Below are positions 1 to 11,508 of a DNA stretch of 37,680 nt, piece after piece (the first letter of the stretch is position 1; each line of letters starts with the position of its first letter). Position numbers and translations under genes: made by a program. Under the pieces are notes generated by a model that was not told the DNA's origin, made no database searches, and was given only the letters and a program-made list of their open reading frames with translations. The stretch comes from Apostichopus parvimensis (Eukaryota > Echinodermata > Holothuroidea > Aspidochirotida > Stichopodidae): NCBI GenBank assembly GCA_000934455.1, contig KN882606.1, positions 164,915-202,594 on the forward strand, written 5' to 3'.

Positions 1-216
1 AACCTTCGCAAGGCCTTCCGGCAATTTTTTGGCACGCCAAAGATTTTGCCACCGCTCACGAAGTTGCTGCCGGAGCCTGAAAAACTCCACCGGCGGTCAT
101 ACGATGGCTTAAGATGCCCTCACGAATGGCCCGATGTTTTTACGATCAGAGCCGAATTTGAACATTTTCTTTATCGTGTGTCCATCTGGTGTCAACTTCG
201 GGACAGTGTGACGCCA
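1..216 (-). pseudogene. Decayed coding remnant at left edge
   Basis: This segment is visibly richer in G+C than what follows. On the minus strand one frame runs through all 72 codons with two in-frame stops, TAA at 111-109 and TGA at 99-97. On either side the translation looks protein-like: KLTPDGHTIKKMFKFG before the stops and PPVEFFRLRQQLRERW after them. I do not recognise the family. A dead transposon ORF or a dead gene exon both fit, and the piece continues beyond the window edge. Chance is not excluded. Confidence 0.3.
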
Positions 217-2224
217 GCATAAAGATAATCATTGGCGAACGTAACCTACGAATGCTGCTGACAGGAAGTAGCATCTACTAGAGATGAAAGCCAAATACTG
301 TGTAGCCGATCCGATCAAATCAAGCATAAACAACAGTGTTTGGATCGAGGAAACAGTTAATATTTTATGGGGCGCATTATCAAAATTAGTCTTATAGATT
401 GACCGGAAAATGTTAATATTCTAAACTAGATAGTGTGTGTCACTGTTCGTTTTCAGACTCAGATAACAGAAAGAAGTCAATCTAGCCATGGTAGCAATTG
501 AACAAAGCAAATACCCTGAAAATTGTGTATCTTTTACATTTGAATAATGGTATTAATGAAATAATACCTTTTGTTCTATTTTTGAATTTAAAGTGCCCTG
601 TTGTTGTAGTTGAGTGTGCCATTCTGTTATGTAAACTGCTTCACTTTTTTTGAAATATGAATATAGAAAGTCCGCTTTGTTCTTATTCTAGAATTTGTGG
701 TAAACAATCCTTGGTGAATTAACAGTTGTCGGGACGATTTTATGTAGGGTGATTAGCCAAAAATCCCAGTGAATCTTGAAATTTGTGCACCCATACCTCC
801 CCCCACCCATGGATGCTTTATGAATCCATGGAAGGAAGAGGAAAATGGTTGCATCGGAGTAATGTCTGACTTACCATACCATGAGAGTCTACTTTAACTG
901 TCATGTTCGTCAATAATAATTTTAGAAAGAACTGTAGTACTTGTTTGTATACCGCCCTCCTTAAATAACAATCTAGTTACGTAACACAAATGACTAAGCA
1001 TAGTACTTGCTCACTACAAATTACTTACGATTCGTCCACGGGAGAATACTGAGGTTTACTTTCTTATACATTTAGTAAGTCAAAACAAAATTAAGAAATG
1101 CAATATAGATATTTCACTGAAGAGGTATAAAAGAGAAACTCGATTGAGCATAATACGTAAAGACAACAGTATTAAAAAAGTGATAGAAACAAACAAAGGA
1201 GACAATACCAATAGGAAACAGAAAGAGAGAGAAATAAGTGAAATATAACAGAAGGGAAAGAAAGCAGCCTCCAACTAACACTTATTTTTATTATTATGCA
1301 GTCTTTAAAGGTTTAGTTGAAGGGTCAGATGTTCGTAATTTGATATGAGAGCTGGGAAGTTTTATCCTGCAGTACGTTTTTAGCATATGTTGTGCTGAGA
1401 ATAGGTAAACCTATGGGAGGGTTCAGAGACAGTTTTGCGAGGGAACGAGTAAATAATATGAGTACGTAAACACATTGAACAGTTATAAAACGAATATGAT
1501 CGGAGAATTAGAATAGAGTCATGTACTCGGTTAAATATAATAACACCAACTTGATAGCGATATATGTCAACGAAAGAGGGAGTTTTTAAATTGGCAAGTA
1601 GCGGTACCGAATGATGATGAAACAGTGTTTATGTAAATTAGACGAATGACTCTTTTTTGTTAGACGAATGAAAGTCGACTCTTACTGTGTTATAAAGAGC
1701 CTAACAATGTACGAGGCATAATATCAGTATGCTTTTTATTTATTTTTCTTGGAGAAGTTAACAAAGTGCGAGTTAATTGCACAAATATGGAGACGAAAGT
1801 AACAACATTGCATATATATCTTAGGGCAGGCGAATAGATTATCACTGAATTTAGTGGGACGGGTTACATGTAATTCAGTCATTAATTAAATTTGGCGACA
1901 CAGCAAGCAGATTGCATTATATAACATACATGAACCGTAAATCATACTGTAATATGCTAAAAGTGCCAAAAGTGACGAATTTTAAACAATCTACATGATA
2001 TATTACAAATCATTGTAACATTGTATTCATATTTATGCTACATTATATTGCATCGGTATTATGTATAAGGGAAATCATTACTACTTTGTTTTAGTGGGGT
2101 ATGTAGTTAGATTGTAGCTGAGATCATAGAAATGAGTTACATGAGGAAGTTCGTCGAGAATTAAAGAAAAAAACAATAATAAATCATATTGTAGTAACGA
2201 ATGTGTATCCTCGATAATACTTAC
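217..2224. other. AT-rich non-coding stretch
   Basis: No convincing exon, RNA gene or repeat seen. It lies 3' of the NACHT exon on its coding strand, so it should be intron sequence. I looked for an LRR exon like the one at 34263-34055 and found none, so the LRR part of this gene is probably beyond the left edge or missing. Confidence 0.5.
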
Positions 2225-3747
2225 GTCATGACTTGATGCTATCTGTAGCAGCTGTACTGTAGACCTCTGTAGTAACTTGCTGTCATCTCTATTGATGAAA
2301 ACCTTCTTAGAGCAGAGCTCTGTAACAGTCTTCCTGATCTCCTCAATGTCTCCATTTTGTTCCAAGATGCAAAGGATTGCAAACTTATCACAATTCTTTT
2401 TCTTCTTCAAATATTCGATGATGTTACGAGCAGCTGTAAGGCTTAGTCCACATGCGAATCGAAAGACATACTGGAGGTCTAATGGATCCATCTTACCAAG
2501 AGTGTGTTCTAATTCAGCTGAATTCCTCACACTAGCAGCAATATCAGCGAGCCTAAATGATGCAAACCACTCACAGAATAGTTTATGATAGAAGCTTACT
2601 TCAATCTTGGTATTAATGTTATCACCAGGAGTTTCTCCATCGGGAATATCAACGACCTTTTCCTCTACTAAAATACCAACACGGATATAGTGATCATAAA
2701 ATGCTTGACCAACTCGTTTACAGAACGCAGCTTTCCCCCACACAATCTGTTGATTCTCTCTATTGAGTCCTTCAAATGCTATTTTATCAAGTTCACCATG
2801 TTTAGACTCAAACTCCACTTCATAGGTCATAACGTTAGGTTCTGCTGCCTTGTTTCTGGTGTGACTGTGAAAACATTTCATCATGTAGATGAAAAACTCC
2901 GTAACAGACTTAAATTTCTGAAAGTCTTTTCTTTCATCAGTCATGTGAGCGAACGTAACGAAGAATAGAGGAACTTGGCAGATATCGTCAAGAATTGGGT
3001 TTCCTTTCAAACCTTGTTTAATTTTATCAAAAGCCTTTTTATTTTTGTCTCCAGTGATGGCTTTGCGAATGTACTGATCACGCGCAGTTTCATCGAAACC
3101 TTTCAACTTGACTCGTTTGGTTTCTGATTTGTCAAAGTCTTCTGGTAGATACCTGGTCGTCAAGGTTACTTCAAATTTTCGAAACTTTTCTAATCTAACG
3201 ATCTGATCTACGTCACTTCCTGTGGTTTGATCTTTTTCAGGGTACTCGTCATAGCCATCCAGGAGAACTTTAACTCGGTGGCAGCCTTCCAGAATAGCTC
3301 TAATGTCAGATTGTTTCACACGGGGCTCGTTTGGTAATAGAAACATTTTGATTGCTCTGTAAATGGACTTCACGTTACCAAGCTGTCTCAGTCGGAGAAG
3401 AATTAACACATCTGCATCAAAGAAAGGGGATTCCTTTACACCGTTACACCAGTCATATGCTAACTGAAGGGTAAGGGTTGATTTACCGTACCCTGGTTCA
3501 CCCTCTATAATTCGACGTACTGATTTAATACGCGGATCAGTGAAAATATGATTATATGACGCCAAACGTTCCCATGATCCTTCGGTAGAGGAGGGGGTTC
3601 GTCTCTCGATGAAACCCTCAATGCTGCCCTCAACAAATACTTTATCTACACAGTAGAGTATATCTTTGATATAAGGGATCGGTTGAACTGCGTCATATCG
3701 TTCCTTGTACGTAGACTTCAGCTCTGTGAGAAGGATTTCTTTTTTTT
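2225..3747 (-). CDS. NLR receptor: NACHT-domain exon
   Basis: One 1,523-nt exon encoding 507 full codons, the signalling NTPase core of an intracellular NOD-like immune receptor. The acceptor is ttattcag at 3755-3748 and the donor is GTAAGT at 2224-2219. The phase is 1 at the start and 0 at the end. Residues ~3-60 are the charged linker that precedes NACHT in invertebrate NLRs (KERYDAVQPIPYIKDILYC). The P-loop is GEPGYGKST at residues ~82-90 (3502 downwards), Walker B is VLLDGYDE at ~160-167 (3268-3245), and a sensor-like TTRYLPEDF follows. The C-terminal third is helical and ends in QLLQIASSHD. All ATP-binding motifs are intact and there is no stop, so the exon looks functional. ATP-driven oligomerisation in the cytosol is family knowledge. 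N-terminal effector and LRR exons are not identified with confidence. The frame stays open past the donor to 2081, but that tail is low-complexity and the splice site is strong. Confidence 0.9.
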
Positions 3748-4126
3748 CTGAATATAATGAAATTAAAAAGTAAACAATTAAATCATTAGTAAAGGAACGG
3801 TATTAACTACGATCAATGCAACAAGACTTCATATGAAAATGTGATTTGCTTTGCAGTTGAAAGACTATAGCCCCCTCCCTCGTTGCCACGTATGGAATTA
3901 TTAAAGTATATACATTTAAAATTTGCTCAACTTGAAAGACTTCCATACAAAATTAAGGAATTAAGGCCACTGTTGCATACAAGTGTATGCTATTGATTTA
4001 GAATACGATGACCTATCAGTAACGTCATTCGTGTTCAATTTGTCTTTTAAAGTATGATTGCATCAGAGCGAGAATATACGGACCTTCCAAAGTCAGTGCT
4101 TGTTGGGTTGAAGGCTCAGCTCTTAC
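3748..4126. other. Intron-like stretch upstream of the NACHT exon
   Basis: Ends in a pyrimidine-rich tract and the CAG acceptor of the NACHT exon. I see no further exon in it. Confidence 0.5.
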
Positions 4127-4327
4127 AGGAGTGGACTGGTTCGATCTGGTAAGCTGACGGGAAATAGTTCTTGCCTGTCGTCTGTTCCGATCCATACTTC
4201 CGTTGTTCTAGTCACCTCGGAGTTATTAAAAGATTCTCGCTCGCATGATGTGCTTATTAGCATGTACATAAAACAGCGGCGTTTACACGCCCCATTGCCT
4301 TTGCACACCTTTTGTACTGTGAACTGC
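4127..4327 (-). CDS. Candidate 67-codon exon upstream of NACHT exon
   Basis: This is an open segment with a good acceptor (gttaacag at 4335-4328) and a good donor (GTAAGA at 4126-4121). It is 201 nt long and symmetric in phase (2 in, 2 out). The peptide has a cysteine cluster, CKGNGACKRRC, and a possible N-glycosylation site, NNS, which would suit an extracellular or linker region. The family is not recognised. It ends in phase 2 whereas the NACHT exon starts in phase 1, so the two cannot be joined directly. Another exon, an alternative transcript or a chance open frame would have to explain that. Confidence 0.3.
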
Positions 4328-5026
4328 CTGTTAACGATGACAAATAAGTATGACAACCATATTAGAAGGGAAAAAATACACTTTAACTAAATCCTGAAAC
4401 TCCTTGTCCATATATAAAGTAACGTATACATCAACCTACCGATATATGCATCAGATCGCTGTTATTCGATGAGGGGGTCGCAACCTTTTGTAGAGTTGCT
4501 AAAACATGAAAGCATGTCGCCAACAAAATTGGAAGTAAGCAGTGGAAATATAAGGAACATAAATTTCTTTCACCACTTTGCAAAGTTTGTTCCTGCCGGT
4601 CACCAATTCCCGTGTCCACAGCATCCATCAATTTCGGCATTTGACGAAGAAGAAAATGGGGTCAACAAGCAAAAACGCTTTTCAACCAGACCACTAAAAA
4701 CATGTAGTTGTGGAATATACAAACGTTACCCTCTTATATAAGAATTAATCAATTATTTGTGAAGGTTTGTGATGAGATTGCAATACGTTAAAGTCGTGTA
4801 CTAAATAACGTTTCAGTGCTGACATAATATGAACTATATCGATTAGCAAAACGCTACCTCTAAATGTATTCCCAAAATGACTAATCGTTTTTTATGGTAC
4901 TGTGTTGTTCAACTTAATCAGTGTGGGACCGAAATATTCAATAAAAGATATACATTCTGATATTCGCCTGGCTTGATATTGACGCGATTTAACTGCAATT
5001 ATTTACAAGGATTGCTACAACACAAC
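4328..5026. other. No gene seen
   Basis: Both strands have short overlapping open frames around 4431-4741 that lack family resemblance or clear splice context. I see no repeat structure. Confidence 0.4.
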
Positions 5027-5310
5027 AGCGGCTCGATGAATATTCAAGGACACGGTTAACACCAACTTGGAGTATACGGTCATATACTTTTATGTTGATA
5101 ATATTACTTAATCACCAGTGTATAGAACAAACAGGTGCTGTATTGGCAAAATAAAAAACAAAGTCCAACAAAAAAAGAAATAGCCATCGATGTAAATAAT
5201 AACATATAACTTGAGATTGGTAAAGCAAACACTCATCAACTACCAAGGGATGTCAACAACTATATATGCTAACAGATCTACTGATATAACGATGTATCAA
5301 GTGCGCATGT
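5027..5310. repeat. Dispersed ~280-bp repeat, copy R1
   Basis: Shares with three other sites (6163-6435, 10785-11153, 18631-19003) an ordered set of blocks: a 'ggtcatat' block, 'caggtgctgta', 'caaagtccaacaaaa', 'agatctact', and a terminal 20-mer. Here that 20-mer is gatgtatcaagtgcgcatgt at 5291-5310. The copies are diverged but collinear. There are no terminal inverted repeats or evident target-site duplications, so it is not an obvious MITE or SINE. An old tandem duplication or a conserved regulatory block are both possible. Confidence 0.6.
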
Positions 5311-6162
5311 CTCGTCCTTCTAATATCTCCTGATTTTCCTCGCTTGAACATTCTGCCAACATTCTCGTTGCTTTTATTTCCATATTCATGGACATGTTAC
5401 GTCGAAAGTTAAAGACTAGTTGAGTTCAATATTTGATTATCTTCTGAGAGATTGTTATGCATATATAGTAGAGTTTGTAAATTGATTTAATCCTATAGGC
5501 GAATTTCTAAAATACCCCCATAAAGCACAGTAAGAACACAAACGTTGATGTCCCCTGGTTGGTCATATCCTTTGATGGGTGTAGATGATTTGAATTAACT
5601 AAGTCACATACAAGCTATAGACAGATGCTGCTGAGTTAAACCCAAGTAGGAATTTGTTCCCTGATTCTCTTATCAAAACACAAACATTATATATTGATAT
5701 CAAACATATTATTATTATTATAATGTACTTCATATAAAAAAAATGACCCAAGAGCCTAGGAACAAAACATATCGACTACAGTTATCAACTCTCAGCACCA
5801 GTCCCTTTACATCCAGACTGTGACCAAATGTGTATCGCAATCCTTTTTGAAAGGGAATATATCTTAGCCAAAAATGCGACTCCTCTATTCAACCAGAGCA
5901 AGGAAGCTATGTACTACACACGTATCGGAACAATACTAACTTCACATCCAAGAATGATTTAACCACCGAATATCAAATATGGGATGTGATACGCTTAAGT
6001 CGAATCATGAAAATTACAGATAAAGAACATTAAATGAACAAGTGTCTAATAACCAATTTTCAAGCAACAAGCTTAACATTTGTAACATTTTACTTATATA
6101 CGAAACATCACACCGAATACATGTTTAAAATACAACAACATGGAAGGATCGTGCCAGGACCA
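5311..6162. other. Spacer between R1 and R2
   Basis: AT-rich, with no gene or clear repeat seen. A sequence near 6030-6060 (aatgaacaagtgtctaataa) weakly resembles the flank of R3 at 10681, so the repeated unit may extend upstream of the R cores. Confidence 0.4.
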
Positions 6163-6435
6163 GAGCGGCATGTTGAATATTCATAACGACATGTTTTATA
6201 CAACGTCAGGGTACAAGGTCATATCATTCCAAGTCAAAGGTAATAGATAAAACAGATATGATTTAAACAGCACTGTATTACAGAAACAGGAGCTGTATCA
6301 ACTAAATAAACAACACAGTCCAACAAAATGAAATTACCAAAATGTGTGAATAATTACATATCACGCTATATCGCACACCATATTTGCCGGCAGATCTACT
6401 AGCATCTTATTAAATGATGTATCAAGTGCGCATGT
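6163..6435. repeat. Dispersed ~280-bp repeat, copy R2
   Basis: Collinear with R1. It carries 'acaaggtcatat', 'agataaaacagatat', 'cagtccaacaaaatgaaatta', 'cagatctactagcatctt' and the terminal 20-mer gatgtatcaagtgcgcatgt at 6416-6435, identical to that of R1. It is closer to R3/R4 in its middle part than R1 is. Confidence 0.6.
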
Positions 6436-6542
6436 GTCGTAAAATCCCCACTTCACTCATCTTACATCTTACACTGACATTGTGACGGTGTGATTATGAC
6501 GATGTTGTGTCAAAATGTGTATCACGAGTCCCATAGATAATA

Positions 6543-6852
6543 GATTTTAGCCATTAGTGTCAAGTATATAATGTTGAGACGTGATAACCATGTTGATCCA
6601 TGGAATGTTATTATAATGACTGGTCTACCTCTTGACTGTGGATAAGCCAGTTCAGATTTTATAATACGCATGTGCTTCATTTCATGTGCGTCGATAGATT
6701 ATAATATTATATTGGCCGAGCTTATAGTGTCAACCGTGACTAACATGTTTATCCATGTCATGTTGTTATCATGAATGATCTACTTTGTGCATGTGAATAT
6801 GCCAGTTCAACGTTGATAATGCACATATACATGCATGATTCCATCTGATCAG
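6543..6852. repeat. Diverged 155-bp tandem duplication
   Basis: Two adjacent copies offset by 155-156 bp. 'taaccatgttgatccatg' at 6585 pairs with 'taacatgtttatccatg' at 6741, and 'gccagttca' at 6646 pairs with the same string at 6801. I estimate identity at around 65-70%. It is non-coding. Confidence 0.7.
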
Positions 6853-9444
6853 CTTGTGGAGGAATACTTCGTCAGGTATAACACAAACCTCAGTATCAAA
6901 CAGTGTAATAAGGTAGCGATGATGTCAGGCAAAGTCAGTTGGTCGTGCTTTGTACACCCTTATTGCTAGGTTTATGGTTTAATGTACCTCATAACTAAAC
7001 CTTGGCCTTACTGCATGAATAAATTTGTCAGAATTATAACAAAAAAATGCGGTTTTGGATAAGATAGAACTGCGCTTGTTAAATTCTTGTTTATTAATAA
7101 CTAAATAACGACTTTTTACAGCAATCATACTGCATATGTATCTACTGTCGTTTCGCCAAAGAATATGACAGTCAATCAGATAAATGAATAGAATATGTTT
7201 TAAATATGCTAACATCTAGTCACTGATAGTCGTAAGTCATTAAGTTATTTACTCTAAATTTACATAATTTAATTACTAACCAAGGTCAGGGAGTAGCACC
7301 TTCTATAGTTTAACCTTATCGTTGGCTGTAAACGATATGATCAATGCATAAAGGGCTACCATGAAAACATTTACATTTTACAATGACCATAGCCTCATAC
7401 CGCGGTGGTGTTAGCAGATGATATAAGTATTATTTGTACCGCTGTTGTAACGTGTAATCCTAACCAATAGGTCAATTAAAAGTTATTATTTATCGTGTAT
7501 ACTGTATTATATATCCAAGGATAATTTACAATGATAAACTTATAAGTAACGTTCCTTGTGATTCGTTCTTGTCATCTGTGTGATACATTGATCAGTACAA
7601 TCCCCCTTCTATCATTATAGCTCTCTGATATGTAGTCAGACAATAATCTTTTACCAAGGTCGACAATAGGCTACCGGCATTTGTGAGATATTCGTCTATG
7701 TCAAAGACTACACGCAACAAGGCTATTTAGTATGCAATTTACCTTCCGATCCCCTTGCAAGTTCAATCAATGAGTCAGACAAATATTAATATGTTCTCAA
7801 ATAACACCAGACAATTTGTCGTCATTTCTGTTTGTATTTACATTTGAATGAAAAAGACGAACAACAAATGTGGCAAAGTGACATTAAAGTGACATTAAGT
7901 AGTTTTACGGAACAAAAAACTCAAAACAAGCGGACGGAAGGATGAATTCGAATGTATACAAATGCAGGTAGAGTCAGTACCGTGTTACACTCTGAGAAGC
8001 ATACGTCCTTTTAACCTTTTACCTGTGTAGTGCAATAGGCTGTCTTAAAAACTCGGAGCTGACTCATTGTGACAGTTTTCCCTTTTAATGTATATTGCAC
8101 CGCGCATGCGTGCATTTTTAATTGCCATGAAATGTTCATTAAAATATAACTTATGTTGTTATCAGACGGAGCCTTTTCTGATTTTTGTCAGTCAATAACA
8201 CACAACAACATAACTTTCTAGGTTTATAAAAAGTTTAACTACATAATTGACTATATTGCCAACGAAATTAAACACAGATGAAGAACAAGGAATACATGAA
8301 CAAGAGGATTTGTTGTTTAACAGCTGTGGATGACTCTTTCACACCGCATAAGACTACTGTAAAGAACAATGTTAAGCACACTTCATAGCCTATGCTGTAA
8401 GGAATGCTACTATAAACACTATATTAATGACGTAAGAACTGTCATGAATCATGAATTATGAATAAGGACACTGCACAAGAAACATGAAAACAAATTGCTA
8501 TGGACAATGTTAGTAACGAAACATTACACATATAATGTATAGACATACACGCAGTTGTAGCTTTAATGTTTTCACATGAGTCTGATATTAAGAAACTTAC
8601 CGATAGCGTGGAATTACTTCGTCTGTAATAGATGTTAACTACGTCCCATAAGAGCGAGATAATATAACGTTCCTTAAAAAAGAAGACTGCACTGATATAT
8701 GGTTGTGGTCATACAAACTCCTGATTATTGTGATATTAAGGTTGAAAAGGGCGGGTTGGGGAGTTACACCATGAGGAATGGACTAAATTGACTAGTGCAA
8801 ACAGTTCCGACTAAACACATTCTACCCACCCTCTCTCGTTGGAGGTGGGAGTTTTCTCCCTACCACCCCTTTTCTTTTTGCGCACGTTACTACTTAGAAT
8901 TACATGTGTTGCATACGGTTTCACATGTATATCAGAAAGACAAACATAGTGCTCTTTTATGTTTGTTTTTAGCAGGATTATTCTTGTTTATTGTCCAATA
9001 TCTGGACTTTAATACATTTGACGGTCAATATAAACTTTCATATTTAGCAGTGTAATACTTATTAAAGGAAGCGGGTATCACGTACGATTGCAAGTGTAAC
9101 TTAATAACATGCTGTTCTTGCAACAGCTTATGACGAATCGTAAAAAGGATGAGAACGTACGTTGTCGTCGCCGTTGTGCATACGGTTCCTGACACTCCAT
9201 CGAATGCGGTTAGGTAGGCTATATGTATTTTAATACGCAGTGGCAAACTGTAGGCTTGTAATATGCTACAGGTTAAATTTAGCTAATTGCATCTGCAAAC
9301 TAAGTAGCTGAATCCGTAGGCCTGAATGTTAATACGATTATAATCGAGTTAACGGAGCTGACGAGTATTCAAGATCAAAAGAGCACTGACAAAATACCAT
9401 GCAAAAAAAAAAAAACAGTTTTTAACATGTTTTCGACACTGAAA
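6853..9444. other. Long AT-rich non-coding stretch
   Basis: No convincing gene, exon or repeat seen. The only standout site is CGCGCATGCGTG at 8101-8112, which resembles the palindromic NRF-1 promoter motif with one mismatch. Confidence 0.45.
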
Positions 9445-9472
9445 GGGGGAGCAGTTGCGCCACTGCTCCCCC
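9445..9472. repeat. Perfect 11-bp-arm hairpin
   Basis: gggggagcagt (9445-9455), loop tgcgcc, actgctccccc (9462-9472). The arms match exactly. It sits in a sequence (about 9415-9540) with the texture of a degenerate transposon or MITE terminus. No target duplication was identified. Confidence 0.65.
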
Positions 9473-9950
9473 ATGGTAACGTCCCTGCACGAGTAGACGG
9501 AAGTATGATGAAGAATGTTGGTCCGGGAATTTTCGAAAATTCAGACACAGTTAATTTATTGGTGTACAACTATTAAAACTTCTTATAACGGCTACTAAAA
9601 AACTTCGTTGAAGGAAATGAAAAACTAACAGATATTTCCGAAACAAATTCTACACACATTGACAGTTTGGAGGTTGTTTGTCCTGGAACGCCATTTTCAT
9701 GCTCACTGTTATGATGTAATTTCTGCTGTTTGATTTACAAATCGAGTAATTTAAATTAGACTGAAATAAATAAATGATATCGGTTTTATTGTACAATGCC
9801 CCACATTATTTTCATTTTGAAAGACGCACAGTTTCAAGTTCATTAAACACTGAAGGCCTCGATTATCTATCTGCCTTCAGTTTAGTGAACATCTTGGGAT
9901 TGTCATACATATCGCTAGATATTGCTAGATATCCAGACAGTACAGTGTCC

Positions 9951-9976
9951 TTGGGATTTTTTGGGATTTTTCGGGG
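9951..9976. repeat. Short tandem ttgggatttt repeat
   Basis: Two exact 10-mers (9951-9960 and 9961-9970) followed by a degenerate third; a related 'tcgggatttttt' lies near 9998. Local slippage product. Confidence 0.5.
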
Positions 9977-10541
9977 CCTGATCTTAGAAATTGCAAAATC
10001 GGGATTTTTTACACTCCATGCAGGTCAGTGGACGACCTCAGGACGTCACTAATACACAAACCGATCACTTGTTATAGATGAAGTTGTGTGTTGCCGGATT
10101 TGGTCAAGGTCTTGGTACTACGGACAAAGGTCATTAATTAAGGTTCGTAACTCATCGGGAAGCGATTATAGGGGTAGGACGTAGGGTTGTGAGGTGCGCG
10201 TTTTCATGCAGATGGGAACAATCTCAAGAAGTGATGATTGCGTTCGCCCCCCCCATCCCCCGCTCCCCCGCCCATGATATGCCCTCGGATCCACTACATG
10301 ATATTCACAGGAGAAGTGTTCAATTCTCCAATCGCATGTGGAATTTATTTTTAGATTCATTGTACGAGTTATGGTACTAGGTTTGGGGTTACAATTATCA
10401 TTCAGGTCGGAGTGTATAACATTTTATCTCTGGATGGCAGTGTTGCATCGAAATACATAGGTCTAGTGCAGTTCGCATATAGATCATGGTCTAATACAGA
10501 TATGCGTCATGTTCGAGACCAGCCACAGTTGGTTTCATAGG

Positions 10542-10557
10542 ACAATTGTACAATTGT
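10542..10557. promoter_or_regulatory. Perfect 16-bp palindrome acaattgtacaattgt (copy A)
   Basis: Self-complementary over 16 bp and conserved exactly in copy B at 18384-18399. It is followed in both copies by a C-rich inverted repeat (10597-10622) and 'ttactggatacgcgcctgag', a string with the look of a transposon terminus. Function unknown; it could be a protein-binding site or a relic of an element. Confidence 0.35.
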
Positions 10558-10784
10558 TTAAGGCGTCCATACACACACACGCGTCTTTTTCTAACCTGGG
10601 GGCGCCCAACGCCCCCCCCCCCTTACTGGATACGCGCCTGAGCACGGCCATATGATTACAGTCATTTAATTAAAGATATGAATGAACCTAGTGTCCAGTA
10701 TTACCAGTTTTGAAACAACATCTGTAAATCGTAAACCTTTTTATGGAATATGTGAAATCACACACACTGTTCAATTTACAATAG

Positions 10785-11153
10785 AATGACCATGGAATGC
10801 AACGAAACAAGAGTGACATGACGATTATCAACAAGACATACGTTATCCAATTACAGATGATACCTATATAAGGTCATATAATATCCTTCATAGTTGGAGA
10901 TAAAACAGATACTATTTTATCACCTCTAACAGGTGATATATCAGGAAAATAATCAACAAAGTCCAACAGAGACGAAATTAGCCAAATGAGTAAACAGTAG
11001 TATCAATCGATATCATAAATATGAAGGCAAACCGTTTGTTTAGCAGAGTATACTAACAAATGCTCAACAAAACGAAACTACCTGGCTATGTAAACAAATA
11101 TTTACCAACAGATGTACTAGCATCTGACATGACGATGTGTCAAGTGCGCAAGT
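10785..11153. repeat. Dispersed repeat, copy R3 (in copy A)
   Basis: Collinear with R1 and R2, ending in gatgtgtcaagtgcgcaagt at 11134-11153. It is longer because it holds an internal duplication: a 'caacaaagtccaacagagac' block is echoed by 'tgctcaacaaaacgaaact' about 100 bp later. Confidence 0.6.
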
Positions 11154-11288
11154 CTGACATTGTTGAGCTACTTACGAAACACACTGAATGGGGCAGATTA
11201 TGTCGAACTTCATACACTACGATGAGCTACTTTTAAATGTAAAGACATTGGTATATGTCTGATAGCGGCCAGATTTTTTTGTTTATTT

Positions 11289-11508
11289 TACACGAAGTTT
11301 GCATGACTTTGTATTTCCCCTGACTCCGGAATAATAGTAATAGTCTTCCTTATTTCATATCCACTGACTGTCGCATCTCCTGTATCGCGTGTGATAAAGA
11401 TGGAGTCAGCCAATCAACAAACAACTGGGTGGGAGGAGATCAAGTTGTTTGGTGTCGTTTCCCAGGATCTATCTTGGGTGACTTTTATTTCAAGGGATTA
11501 CGCACCAA
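11289..11508 (+). promoter_or_regulatory. 220-bp block identical between copies A and B
   Basis: Every base from 11289 to 11508 matches 19141-19360, while flanking sequence differs at several percent with indels. It contains a CCAAT-type string (agccaatca, 11408-11416) and a strong-context ATG at 11400. Either purifying selection (promoter, 5' UTR or first exon) or recent gene conversion explains it. Which one cannot be told from this window. Confidence 0.45.

Noticed and set aside
2277-2968. Plus-strand frames opposite the NACHT exon
   Set aside because: Antisense shadows of a well-supported exon.
8795-9055. 86-codon plus-strand frame
   Set aside because: Hydrophobic composition from T-rich DNA, no ATG-start evidence, no splice or family support.
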